From NCBI RefSeq assembly GCF_049896245.1, contig NZ_JAFCTX010000016.1, forward strand, positions 28,386 through 92,385: a DNA stretch of 64,000 nucleotides, in the 5' to 3' direction. Source of the DNA: Cypionkella sp049896245. GTDB lineage: Bacteria > Pseudomonadota > Alphaproteobacteria > Rhodobacterales > Rhodobacteraceae. Below are positions 1-7,805 of this stretch, one piece after another (the stretch's first letter is position 1; each line of letters begins with the position of its first letter). Position numbers and translations under genes: made by a program. The notes beneath the pieces were generated by a model that did not search any database, had not been told where the DNA came from, and saw nothing but the letters and a program-made list of their open reading frames with translations.

Positions 1-2833
1 CTTTTTCCTCGGCAATGTCGATGAGACCGGCGAGGGGGATGGCGAAGGTCGCGCCTTCGACTGCGATGGCGATGGAGCCTTTCGGCGCGGGGCCTTCGGA
101 GAAACCGTCGATACGGGCCATGCGTTTGATCAGCGCCTCATTCCGGGCCCAAGCGGTGCGGGCGGCGGGGGAGAGATCGGTCGCGACCAGATCGCATTTC
201 AGACCAACGGGGACGTGGACCTGCGCGCGGGCGGAGCGGATTTCTTCGATCAGGCTGGTGACGAAGCCCATTTCGGTGGCGGCGTCTGTGTTGATCAGTT
301 CTGCGCCGTAGGTCGGCCAATCGGTGTGGACCAAGAGTTTGGCGCGGGTTCCGGTGGTGCCCCATAGGTCTTCGGTGATGAAAGGCATCATCGGGTGCAG
401 CAGGATCATGCTCTGGTCGAGCACCCATGCCATTGTTTGGCGGGTTTCGGGGGCGTCGGGACCGTCGAACAAGGGTTTGGCGAATTCGACATACCAGTCG
501 CAGACCTTGCCCCAGACGAATTTGTAGAGCGCGTCGGCGTTGTTGTCGAAGCGGTAGTCTTTCAGGGCGGCGTTGGCCTCTGCCAAGGCTTTGGCGGTTT
601 CGCCGATGATCCAGCGGTTTGCGGTAGCGGTGGCTTTCGGCGGGGCGGTTTGGGTTTTGTGACCCTCCCACACGCCGTTCATTTCGGCGAAGCGGCAGGC
701 GTTCCACAGTTTGGTGCCAAAATTGCGGTAGCCGGCGATGCGGGCGGTGTCGAGTTTCAGCACGCCGCCGAGCGAGGCCATCGCGGCGTTGGAGAAGCGC
801 AGGGCGTCGGCGCCGAATTCGTCGATGATCTCCAGCGGGTCGATGACGTTGCCGAGCGATTTCGACATTTTCTTGCCCTTGGCGTCGCGGACAAGGCCGT
901 GCAGGTAGACGGTTTTGAACGGCACTTCACCCACCACGGCCAGTTGCATCATCATCATGCGGGCGACCCAGAAGAAGATGATATCGGCCCCGGTGATCAG
1001 GGTCGAGGTGGGGAAATACTTTTGCAATTCAGGCGTTTGCTCGGGCCAGCCGAGCGTGCCGATCGGCCAGAGGCCGGAGGAGAACCATGTGTCGAGAACG
1101 TCGGGGTCGCGGTAGATGCCTATGCGCAACGTTGTATTTTCGTCACCAACCCAACCGCTCCCCACAGCGCGGGGATGGTTCAGTGGCCGTCCCGCTGCAT
1201 CCTGAATTTCAGCAAATGCTCGCTCATCTATTTGAACGGTAACTGTCGCTTTTGGATTTTCATTTTCGTGGAAAGCCTTTGCGGCCGCGATTGCGTCAGC
1301 TTCGACGGGTGCACAAAACTGGTTTCCATAAAGATCAAACCAAACCGGAATCTGATGGCCCCACCACAACTGGCGCGAGATGCACCAAGGCTCGATATTC
1401 TCCAGCCAGTGGAAATAGGTTTTCTCGCCCGATTCCGGGATGATTTTGGTCGCACCCGAGCGCACGGCATCCAGCGCGGGGCCGACGATTTTGGCGGTAT
1501 CGACGAACCATTGGTCGGTCAGCATCGGCTCGATGACGACGCGTGAACGATCGCCGAAGGGCTGCATGATCTTTTTCGCTTCGACAAACGGTTCGCGCGT
1601 CAGGTGTTCGGAGCCGGTCTCGGGGTCGATTTCGGAATGGAGGGTCGAGACGCAGAGGCCAAGCGCGTTGATGTCGGCGATGACTTGTTTGCGGGCCTCA
1701 AACCGGTCCAGCCCGCGGTATTTTTCGGGCACGAGGTTGAGGGCATCGACTTCGTTCTCATCGGTGGGCGCGCCTGCGGCGATCTCACGCGCGCGCTTCA
1801 CCGCGTCGGCATAGGGGGCACCGTCGGCGCGCATCTGGGCGCGGGTGTCCATCAGCCGGTACATCGGCAGGTTGTTGCGCTTGGCGACTTGGTAGTCGTT
1901 GAAATCGTGTGCTCCGGTGATTTTCACCGCACCCGAGCCGAAGCTGGGGTCGGGGTATTCATCGGCGATGATCGGGATCAGACGGTCACACAGCGGCAGG
2001 TGGACCATCTTGCCGATGATCGCGGCATAGCGCGCGTCAGAGGGATGCACGGCCACAGCACCGTCGCCCAGCATGGTTTCGGGGCGGGTGGTGGCGATGG
2101 AGATGTAGTTGCGGACCTCGCGCAGGGTGACGTGGCCTTCGGCGTCTTTCTCAATATATTCATAGCTTTGCTTGTCGGCCAGAATATATTTGAAATGCCA
2201 CATATGGCCTGCGACCTCGATGTTCTCGACTTCAAGGTCGGAAATCGCAGTTTCAAAATGCGGGTCCCAGTTCACAAGGCGTTTGCCGCGATAGATCAGG
2301 CCCTTGTTATACATATCCACGAAAACCTTGATTACGGCGTCGTGGAAATTGCCGTCCTCACCCGCAGGCGCACCGGGCGCGCCCGACATGGTAAACGCCT
2401 CACGGTCCCAGTCGCACGAGGCCCCAAGGCGCTGCAACTGGCCGATAATGGTGCCGCGCGATTTGACCTTTTGCTGCCAGACGCGGGCGAGGAATTTCTC
2501 GCGCCCCATCTCGCGGCGGCCCGGTTCCTGATGCAAAGCCATATCGCGCTCGGTCACCATTTGGGTGGCGATCCCCGCGTGGTCAGTGCCAACTTGCCAA
2601 AGCACATCGTGACCCTGCATGCGGTGCCAGCGGATCAGGATATCCTGCAGCGTGTTGTTGAAGGCATGGCCCATGTGCAAGGACCCGGTGACGTTTGGCG
2701 GCGGGATCATGATGGAGAACGCCTCGACTCCGGCCCGCGCATTTGCGCCCGCAGCCCCTACTTTTTCCCTGATCCAAAGATCGGAAATCCGGGCTTCCGC
2801 TTCAGTAGGAGAGAACGTCTTTTCCATAGGCAT
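1..2833 (-). CDS. valS: Valyl-tRNA synthetase, C-terminal end cut by window
   Basis: Charges tRNA-Val with valine in the cytoplasm. The class I signature is visible as PPNVTGSLHMGHA near residue 45 and KMSKS at bases 859-876, followed by the anticodon-binding region. About 944 codons are present and the frame is open to the window edge, so only the C-terminal coiled-coil tail is missing. The start MPMEKTF at 2833 is chosen because AAGG sits about 9 bases upstream; an in-frame ATG at 2842 (MPKMP) touches that ribosome site and is less likely. Just before the conserved DVLDTWFSS motif there is an extra, AT-richer stretch (about 1130-1300) that I do not recall from typical Rhodobacter enzymes. 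Identity is near certain. Confidence 0.96.
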   Translation of the reverse strand, partial: MPMEKTFSPTEAEARISDLWIREKVGAAGANARAGVEAFSIMIPPPNVTGSLHMGHAFNNTLQDILIRWHRMQGHDVLWQVGTDHAGIATQMVTERDMALHQEPGRREMGREKFLARVWQQKVKSRGTIIGQLQRLGASCDWDREAFTMSGAPGAPAGEDGNFHDAVIKVFVDMYNKGLIYRGKRLVNWDPHFETAISDLEVENIEVAGHMWHFKYILADKQSYEYIEKDAEGHVTLREVRNYISIATTRPETMLGDGAVAVHPSDARYAAIIGKMVHLPLCDRLIPIIADEYPDPSFGSGAVKITGAHDFNDYQVAKRNNLPMYRLMDTRAQMRADGAPYADAVKRAREIAAGAPTDENEVDALNLVPEKYRGLDRFEARKQVIADINALGLCVSTLHSEIDPETGSEHLTREPFVEAKKIMQPFGDRSRVVIEPMLTDQWFVDTAKIVGPALDAVRSGATKIIPESGEKTYFHWLENIEPWCISRQLWWGHQIPVWFDLYGNQFCAPVEADAIAAAKAFHENENPKATVTVQIDERAFAEIQDAAGRPLNHPRAVGSGWVGDENTTLRIGIYRDPDVLDTWFSSGLWPIGTLGWPEQTPELQKYFPTSTLITGADIIFFWVARMMMMQLAVVGEVPFKTVYLHGLVRDAKGKKMSKSLGNVIDPLEIIDEFGADALRFSNAAMASLGGVLKLDTARIAGYRNFGTKLWNACRFAEMNGVWEGHKTQTAPPKATATANRWIIGETAKALAEANAALKDYRFDNNADALYKFVWGKVCDWYVEFAKPLFDGPDAPETRQTMAWVLDQSMILLHPMMPFITEDLWGTTGTRAKLLVHTDWPTYGAELINTDAATEMGFVTSLIEEIRSARAQVHVPVGLKCDLVATDLSPAARTAWARNEALIKRMARIDGFSEGPAPKGSIAIAVEGATFAIPLAGLIDIAEEK

Positions 2834-2907
2834 TTTGGGCATCCTTAAAGCTCAGGCTTGCCATATCCAATCGCAGGCCCAAGGCCAAGCGCCAGATGGA
2901 TTGCTCT

Positions 2908-3027
2908 TTTGAAAATACTCCCGCCGGAGGCATCACCCGCAGCCCAAAGTGCCACGCATGACGGCGCAAACCCGGCAGCGCGGGCGAGGGGGGGGCTCGA
3001 TGCCCCCCGAGGCCGCAACTGTTTCAG
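2908..3027. repeat. Dispersed intergenic repeat: GAGTATTT box plus G/C hairpin
   Basis: Between valS and the VOC gene. Read on the minus strand it has a G-run/C-run hairpin (around 2989-3015), then GGGAGTATTTTC followed by AAAGAGCAA. A closely similar two-part element lies just 3' of trpE at 21385-21512. Both sit immediately downstream of a minus-strand gene, so they may act as transcription terminators. This kind of repeat is common between genes in Rhodobacteraceae. Confidence 0.6.
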
Positions 3028-3028
3028 A

Positions 3029-3790
3029 TCAAGCCGGGCCGACCAGGGCAAACACCGCACCGCTGGGGTCGGTGCAATGGATGATCAGCGCGCCGCCGGG
3101 GACTTCGGCGGGGTCGTGCAGCACTTGGCCGCCGCTGGCTTTGACGGTTTTTACCGCGTCGTTCACCGAAGCGGTGCCGAAATACACCGTCCATGTCGCG
3201 CGGCCTGCTTTGCCTGCCTCATTGAAGACGCCGCCGATGTCCTGATCGCCCCGCGCAATGATGGTGTAGACCATATCCGGCCCCATTGGCATCGCGCGCG
3301 ATTGGGTCCAGCCGAACAGCGCGCCGTAGAACGCCAAGGCTGCGGCGGTGTCGGGGGTGGAAAGGTCGTGCCAGTTGCCGTGGCCGGGCTTGCTTTGATC
3401 AAACGCACCGCCCGCCGTGCCATCTGCCATAGGCGTAGGTTGCAGGATGCCGAAGACGGCACCTTGCGGATCAATCAGCACCGAAAACCGACCCGTGCCG
3501 GGAATATCGGTCGGCGGCACCACCACGGTTGCGCCCAAGTCTTTGGCCTTTGCCGCAGTGGCATCGGCATCATCAACGGCGGTGTAATTGGTCCAAGCCA
3601 CCGGCATGCCGGGGTCGGGTGCAAACAGCCCCGCCACCATATCGCCATCGCACGACGCCAGCAGATAGGTCATGCCGGGCATGCCGCTGTCGGCCCATGT
3701 CCAGCCCAGAAGGCCCGCGTAAAAACCCTTGACGGCATCAAGATCGGGGCTGGCCAGTTCGTACCAGCAGGGCAGACCGTGAAAGGACAT
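3029..3790 (-). CDS. VOC (glyoxalase-fold) family protein, two domains
   Basis: A 253-residue protein of two tandem vicinal-oxygen-chelate modules. The first is about residues 1-120 (FHGLPCWYELASPDLDAVKGFY) and the second about 130-250 (GHGNWHDLSTPDTAAALAFY); each ends in a DPxGAVF strand typical of this fold. Such tandem proteins are often annotated as glyoxalase or bleomycin-resistance-like, but the substrate cannot be read from sequence. The open frame extends upstream to 4102, but the start at 3790 has GGAGG six bases in front and begins at the domain boundary. It converges on nothing and is followed by a hairpin repeat. Function beyond the fold is unknown. Confidence 0.85.
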   Translation of the reverse strand: MSFHGLPCWYELASPDLDAVKGFYAGLLGWTWADSGMPGMTYLLASCDGDMVAGLFAPDPGMPVAWTNYTAVDDADATAAKAKDLGATVVVPPTDIPGTGRFSVLIDPQGAVFGILQPTPMADGTAGGAFDQSKPGHGNWHDLSTPDTAAALAFYGALFGWTQSRAMPMGPDMVYTIIARGDQDIGGVFNEAGKAGRATWTVYFGTASVNDAVKTVKASGGQVLHDPAEVPGGALIIHCTDPSGAVFALVGPA

Positions 3791-4009
3791 CGGAACCTCC
3801 GTTGTTTGTTTGATATCAATGTAAGTCCATTCACCACGTCGTTGCAATTTAATTCCCTGCTTGGCGTGGCGGATGCTCGGAAACCTGCCAATCGGAACGG
3901 GCGGCGATTGTTCTGGCGGGCTGTGGGGGCGTGGCTTAGGCTGGGCCAGTCCGACTGTGATCGGACGCAGGGCGTGGTGCAAGGTTTGCATAAGACTGAT
4001 TTGAAGCGC

Positions 4010-4699
4010 ATGCGGTGGTGGTTCAGCTTTCTGAAGGCAAGCTTGTTTGGCGTGGCGGTCTTGGCTGTGATGATATTTCTTATCGCAAGTCCTGTGATCC
4101 ACGACCTGCGATCGGGCTGGGAATTACGATTCAACGGTGTGGACACGACCGGACAGGTCACGCGCCTATGGCACCAAGGAAGCGGCAAAAACCGTGAAAT
4201 GTTTGTTGCTTACGCGTTTAACGTCGACGGGCAGCGCTTTATCGGTGAAAACGCGGTGGATGATACGCTGTTCTGGTCTTTGTCTAACGGTGACGCCATT
4301 GCGCTGCGCTATGGCGCGGATGGTCCGCAGCTTTCCGTGATCACTATTTTCGGCGAACATCGCGGGTTGCGAGCATTGGCGCTCTGTCTATTGTTCTTGG
4401 TGGTTCTGGTGTTCCTGCTCGCAGCGCTGTCGAGTAAGATAGAGGCTTCGTATCGCATGACATATCTGCTCAGGGTCGGCATGCGACGCTCGGCTGTGGT
4501 GATCCGTTATGCCAACGCTCCCGGCTTTTCCGATGGCAGCCTTTCCAGCATCTTGTGGCAAGACGAGACCGGCGCGGCGGGACAAAGCCGGATGATGACC
4601 GCAACCCGCTTGCCCAATCTTGGCGCAAAGATCACGATTTACACTGATCCAGAGCACAAATTGCCCACCATATGGGATGGCGAGTTTGGCAAACCCTAA
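4010..4699 (+). CDS. DUF3592-like membrane protein
   Basis: A 229-residue protein with a transmembrane segment near residues 8-30 and another near 122-145, with a small soluble module between them (residues 38-115) and after them (150-229). The soluble parts carry the pattern GQVTRLW..G.......AYAF and, later, ALRYGADGP, which resembles DUF3592 proteins of unknown role. The start at 4010 is the first ATG after a weak GAAG; an in-frame TTG lies three codons earlier. Its TAA (4697-4699) overlaps the stop codon of the convergent lrp-type gene by two bases. I cannot assign a function. Confidence 0.65.
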   Translation: MRWWFSFLKASLFGVAVLAVMIFLIASPVIHDLRSGWELRFNGVDTTGQVTRLWHQGSGKNREMFVAYAFNVDGQRFIGENAVDDTLFWSLSNGDAIALRYGADGPQLSVITIFGEHRGLRALALCLLFLVVLVFLLAALSSKIEASYRMTYLLRVGMRRSAVVIRYANAPGFSDGSLSSILWQDETGAAGQSRMMTATRLPNLGAKITIYTDPEHKLPTIWDGEFGKP

Positions 4700-5127
4700 A
4701 CCGCCCTGTCCAACCTCGTGCTCAGATGGATCAAACTTTCCGAGGATTTCACCCCGGTCAACGCGCCGATCTGGTCCAGCACCTGATCCAGCAGCTGCGT
4801 GTTGCTGGCTGCGATTTGCAGCAGCAGATCGAAGCGGCCTGAGGTGGTGAACACCCGCTCGACCTCGCCTATGCCCTTGAGACGGGTGAGAATTGCGGCC
4901 TGGCTGCGCGGCTCGATGGTCAGCAGCACGCTCGCCCGCAGCCGGCCTTGGCGGGCGGCTTCGCCCAGTTTCAAGGTGTAGCCCGCGATGACGCCCGAGG
5001 TCTCTAACCGCTCCAACCGGGCCTGAATGGTGGAGCGTGCCACCTTCAAACGCCGCGCCAAAGTCGCCACCGACATGCGTGCATCCGCCCCCAGCAGGGT
5101 CAGAATGTTGCGATCCAGCTCGTCCAT
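4696..5127 (-). CDS. Lrp/AsnC family transcriptional regulator
   Basis: A 143-residue regulator, normal for the family. The N-terminal winged helix-turn-helix (MDELDRNILTLLGADARMS, then TLARRLKVARSTIQARLERLE) is followed by the RAM ligand-binding domain (about residues 65-140). Lrp-type proteins bind an amino acid and act as octamers or hexadecamers on nearby promoters. It is divergent from the ornithine decarboxylase gene, with 222 bases between the starts. A natural inference is that it senses ornithine, lysine or arginine and controls the decarboxylase. The intergenic region is AT-rich near its start. Confidence 0.9.
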   Translation of the reverse strand: MDELDRNILTLLGADARMSVATLARRLKVARSTIQARLERLETSGVIAGYTLKLGEAARQGRLRASVLLTIEPRSQAAILTRLKGIGEVERVFTTSGRFDLLLQIAASNTQLLDQVLDQIGALTGVKSSESLIHLSTRLDRAV

Positions 5128-5229
5128 GCAATATGTATCCTTTTTTGGTTATTATAACGAAGAAATCAGACATTTATATAGTTTTGTTCGGTGAAGTTGT
5201 ACCTCATATGCGGCATCCTAAGTTGCAGG

Positions 5230-5345
5230 AAAAGGGCGGCTCATACGCACCTGGCCTGGTTGGAAAACCTTGCTGGTGCCCTGAGCAAACGCTGCCCTTG
5301 AAAGGCAACGAATGGGACTCGCATCTTGTTGGCAGAAAGGAATAC
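5230..5345 (+). ncRNA. Putative speF-type leader RNA upstream of ornithine decarboxylase
   Basis: The 5' leader of the decarboxylase gene contains clear nested pairing. GCACC at 5247-5251 pairs with GGTGC at 5275-5279, enclosing GGTT (5258-5261) and AACC (5266-5269) around a GGAA tetraloop. A second small hairpin is TGCC (5293-5296) with GGCA (5304-5307). Alphaproteobacteria are known to carry a conserved structured element, the speF motif, upstream of ornithine decarboxylase genes, and position and structure fit it. The match to that family is from memory, so boundaries are approximate. Confidence 0.55.
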
Positions 5346-5349
5346 GCCG

Positions 5350-6495
5350 ATGGGACTGTCCAAAACGATCTGGACCAATCCGACCGAATATCTGCGCAAT
5401 CAGCAGCCGGAGAATCCCGTGCTGTTTTTTGCACCGCAGGCCATCCAGGCGGTCGCCCGTAAATTTCTCGATGGATTTCCGGGGCTTGTGACCTATGCGG
5501 TCAAGTCGAACCCCGGTGAGGAAGTCATCGAGAACCTGATCGCCGCGGGCGTCAAAGGTTTTGACTGTGCCTCGCCGTTCGAGATCGACCTGATCCGGCG
5601 TTTGGCGCCTGATGCGGCGATCCATTACAACAACCCGGTTCGGTCGCGGGCCGAGATCGCGCATGCGGTGGCACGTCAGATCAAATCTTACTCGGTTGAT
5701 TCGGCAAGCGAATTGGCCAAGCTGGTCGAGATGGTGCCAACCGACAACTGTGAGATTTCGGTGCGCTTCAAATTGCCGGTGGCGGGCGCTGCCTATAACT
5801 TCGGGGCCAAGTTTGGCGCGACCGAAGATGTGGCGGTGGACTTGCTGAAAGTGGTGGCGGCGGCGGGCTTTATCGCCTCGATCACCTTCCACCCCGGCAC
5901 GCAATGCACCGATCCGGCGGCTTGGGCGTCTTACATCCGTGAGGCTGCGGTGATCGCTGCCCGTGCGGGCGTGAAGATCGCGCGGCTGAACGTCGGCGGC
6001 GGCTTCCCGAGCCACCGTGCCGAAGGCGTGGCCCCGCAGCTTGACGCGACCTTCGCCACCATCGACCGGGTTGCGACCGAGGCATTCGGGGCCGATCGCC
6101 CGATGCTGATCTGCGAACCGGGGCGTGCGATGTGTGGCGATGCCTTCACTTTGGCTGCCAAGGTGAAGGCCGTGCGCGACGATATGCATGTGTTCCTGAA
6201 CGACGGCGTCTATGGCTCGCTGTTTGAGCTGGGCCAGATCGGCATCATCGACCGTATCGCGGTGCTGTCGCCGGAAGGCCAGCGTCGCACGGGGGCAATC
6301 CTGCCACGGATCTGCTTTGGGCCGACCTGCGATTCGGTGGATCGTCTGCCGGGTGACATTCCGTTCCCGGCCGACATTGCCGAGGGCGATTATGTCATCG
6401 TGCATGGCATGGGGGCCTATTCGACGGTGACCAACAGCCGCTTCAACGGCTTTGGCGAATTGGGTCTGGTGACCGTGCTGTCACAAAAGCTTTAA
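5350..6495 (+). CDS. Type III PLP-dependent ornithine/lysine decarboxylase
   Basis: Predicted to decarboxylate ornithine to putrescine, the first step of polyamine synthesis, in the cytoplasm. The 381-residue length fits the eukaryote-like (alanine-racemase-fold) class. Visible motifs are YAVKSNP (the PLP lysine), the glycine-rich NVGGGFPS, CEPGRAMCGDAF, and FGPTCDSVD with the active-site cysteine. The start at 5350 follows AAAGGA at 8 bases; an in-frame start at 5326 lies inside the leader RNA. An Lrp regulator is divergent and a strong terminator follows. Related enzymes can prefer lysine or carboxynorspermidine, so substrate is likely but not certain. Confidence 0.9.
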   Translation: MGLSKTIWTNPTEYLRNQQPENPVLFFAPQAIQAVARKFLDGFPGLVTYAVKSNPGEEVIENLIAAGVKGFDCASPFEIDLIRRLAPDAAIHYNNPVRSRAEIAHAVARQIKSYSVDSASELAKLVEMVPTDNCEISVRFKLPVAGAAYNFGAKFGATEDVAVDLLKVVAAAGFIASITFHPGTQCTDPAAWASYIREAAVIAARAGVKIARLNVGGGFPSHRAEGVAPQLDATFATIDRVATEAFGADRPMLICEPGRAMCGDAFTLAAKVKAVRDDMHVFLNDGVYGSLFELGQIGIIDRIAVLSPEGQRRTGAILPRICFGPTCDSVDRLPGDIPFPADIAEGDYVIVHGMGAYSTVTNSRFNGFGELGLVTVLSQKL

Positions 6496-6518
6496 CTTCG
6501 CCGTAATCTCGTTAACCT

Positions 6519-6558
6519 ACGCTCTCGGCAGGGAAACTTGCCGAGAGCGTTTTGTTTT
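6519..6558 (+). terminator. Intrinsic terminator after ornithine decarboxylase
   Basis: A perfect 12-bp stem, ACGCTCTCGGCA (6519-6530) with TGCCGAGAGCGT (6539-6550), with an 8-base loop. The run TTTTGTTTT follows on the plus strand. It lies 24 bases after the decarboxylase stop. Confidence 0.92.
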
Positions 6559-7658
6559 CGGAGCTTCAGGAGGCGGAACTGTCACTGCTCAGCCGGATCA
6601 GACATTGGTGGCGCGGTCAGCCAACCGTTGAGATCGAACCCGCAGCACCACCCTTGCCGGGGCGCAAGCGCGGGGTGGTCGATCATGTGATCATTCTGGA
6701 TGGCACACTCTCGACGCTGGAGCCGGGCCAAGAGGGGAATTGTGGCCTGATTTACAAGCTGTTGACCGAACATGGCCGCTCGGCACATCGCACGGTGTAT
6801 TACGAGCCGGGTATTCAATGGCAGGGCTGGCGCAAGGGGATGAACCTGATCCAAGGCCGCGGCATTAACCGCCAAATCCGCCGCGCCTATGGCTGGCTTG
6901 CCAGCCATTATCGCGAAGGCGACCGGATTTATCTGATCGGCTATTCGCGCGGCGCGTTTGCGGTGCGGTCTTTGGCCGGGGTGATTGACCGGGTGGGGCT
7001 GCTAAAGCGCGAACATGCGACAGAACGCGGGGTGACTTTGGCGTACCGCCACTACCGCCATGACAGCCATCCGCGCGCCAGTCAGGCGTTCTCGCATCGG
7101 TTTTGCCATCTGGAGGCGCCGATTCAGATGGTCGGGGTGTTTGACACCGTCAAGGCTTTGGGGCTGCGCCTGCCGCTTCTATGGATGCTGACCGAGCAGC
7201 AGCACCAGTTTCACAACCACCATCTGGGCAGTTCTATTCGGCATGGATTTCATGCGCTGGCGATGGATGAGACCCGTGCTGTGTTCGCGCCGGTGTTGTG
7301 GGACTGTCCTCCGGGTTGGGAAAGCGATGTGCAGCAGATGTGGTTTCGCGGCGCGCACGGCGATATCGGCGGCATGATTGGGGATGATGCGGCAGCCCGG
7401 CCCTTGGCGAATATCCCGCTGGTCTGGATGCTGGAGCGGGCGGAAAGCGTCGGGTTGGAGTTGCCTAGTGGCTGGCGGGCGCGGTTTCCCTGCGATCCGG
7501 CTGCCCCGATGGTGGGCACGATGCGCGGCTGGGGCATGTGGTTTCTGCTGCGCCACAGGCGGGTGATCGGGCGCGATCCGTCCGAGCAGGTGCATCCTTC
7601 GGCGCAGCAGGTGCGGCGGGCGGGGTGGCTGCCATGGCCACTGGCGCGCGGGCGCTAA
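6552..7658 (+). CDS. DUF2235 family alpha/beta-hydrolase-like protein
   Basis: A protein of up to 368 residues with the DUF2235 arrangement: IILDGT near residue 48, the nucleophile elbow LIGYSRGAF (GxSxG type) near residue 133, VGVFDTVKALG with the likely acidic residue, and WFRGAHGDIGG with the likely histidine. DUF2235 covers putative phospholipases, including some type VI secretion effectors, but no secretion genes lie nearby. The start is unclear. The longest reading begins at a TTG inside the preceding terminator's T-run, while a strong AGGAGG at 6568-6573 points to a CTG at 6579. No ATG occurs in frame until well into the domain. Substrate unknown. Confidence 0.8.
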   Translation: MFSELQEAELSLLSRIRHWWRGQPTVEIEPAAPPLPGRKRGVVDHVIILDGTLSTLEPGQEGNCGLIYKLLTEHGRSAHRTVYYEPGIQWQGWRKGMNLIQGRGINRQIRRAYGWLASHYREGDRIYLIGYSRGAFAVRSLAGVIDRVGLLKREHATERGVTLAYRHYRHDSHPRASQAFSHRFCHLEAPIQMVGVFDTVKALGLRLPLLWMLTEQQHQFHNHHLGSSIRHGFHALAMDETRAVFAPVLWDCPPGWESDVQQMWFRGAHGDIGGMIGDDAAARPLANIPLVWMLERAESVGLELPSGWRARFPCDPAAPMVGTMRGWGMWFLLRHRRVIGRDPSEQVHPSAQQVRRAGWLPWPLARGR

Positions 7659-7661
7659 ACG

Positions 7662-7763
7662 CTTTGGCTTAGCCGCCGTTTTGGCTTAGCCGCCGTTTTG
7701 GCTTAGCCGCCGTTTTGACTTTGCCGCCGTTTTGACTTTGCCGCCGTTTTGACTTTGCCTCTG
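7662..7763 (+). repeat. Tandem array, 17 bp x 6
   Basis: Six back-to-back 17-bp units directly after the DUF2235 stop codon. Three read YTTTGGCTTAGCCGCCG and three read TTTTGACTTTGCCGCCG, the last one degenerate. There are no spacers, so this is not CRISPR. The two sub-types in blocks suggest stepwise expansion by slippage. Confidence 0.95.
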
Positions 7764-7805
7764 GGGGTTTGATCAAATAGCTTGGGCTAAAATGGAGAGC
7801 CCAAG

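Noticed and set aside
1100..1330. Possible frameshift or insertion element interrupting valS
   Set aside because: Reading the minus strand through the region keeps one frame from HIGH to KMSKS; only an in-frame insert is present.
395..2848. Two long plus-strand open frames opposite valS
   Set aside because: They are in the frame exactly antisense to valS codons, have no recognisable domain, and arise from high-GC codon bias.
2858..4000. Upstream extension of the 4010-4699 membrane protein (a 613-residue frame)
   Set aside because: The extension is antisense to the VOC gene and shows no family similarity; the membrane protein is complete from 4010.
6552..7658. Type VI secretion effector locus
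   Set aside because: DUF2235 occurs in some effectors, but there is no VgrG, immunity gene or secretion gene nearby.
7662..7763. Possible CRISPR array
   Set aside because: Units are directly adjacent with no spacers and there are no cas genes; it is a plain tandem repeat.
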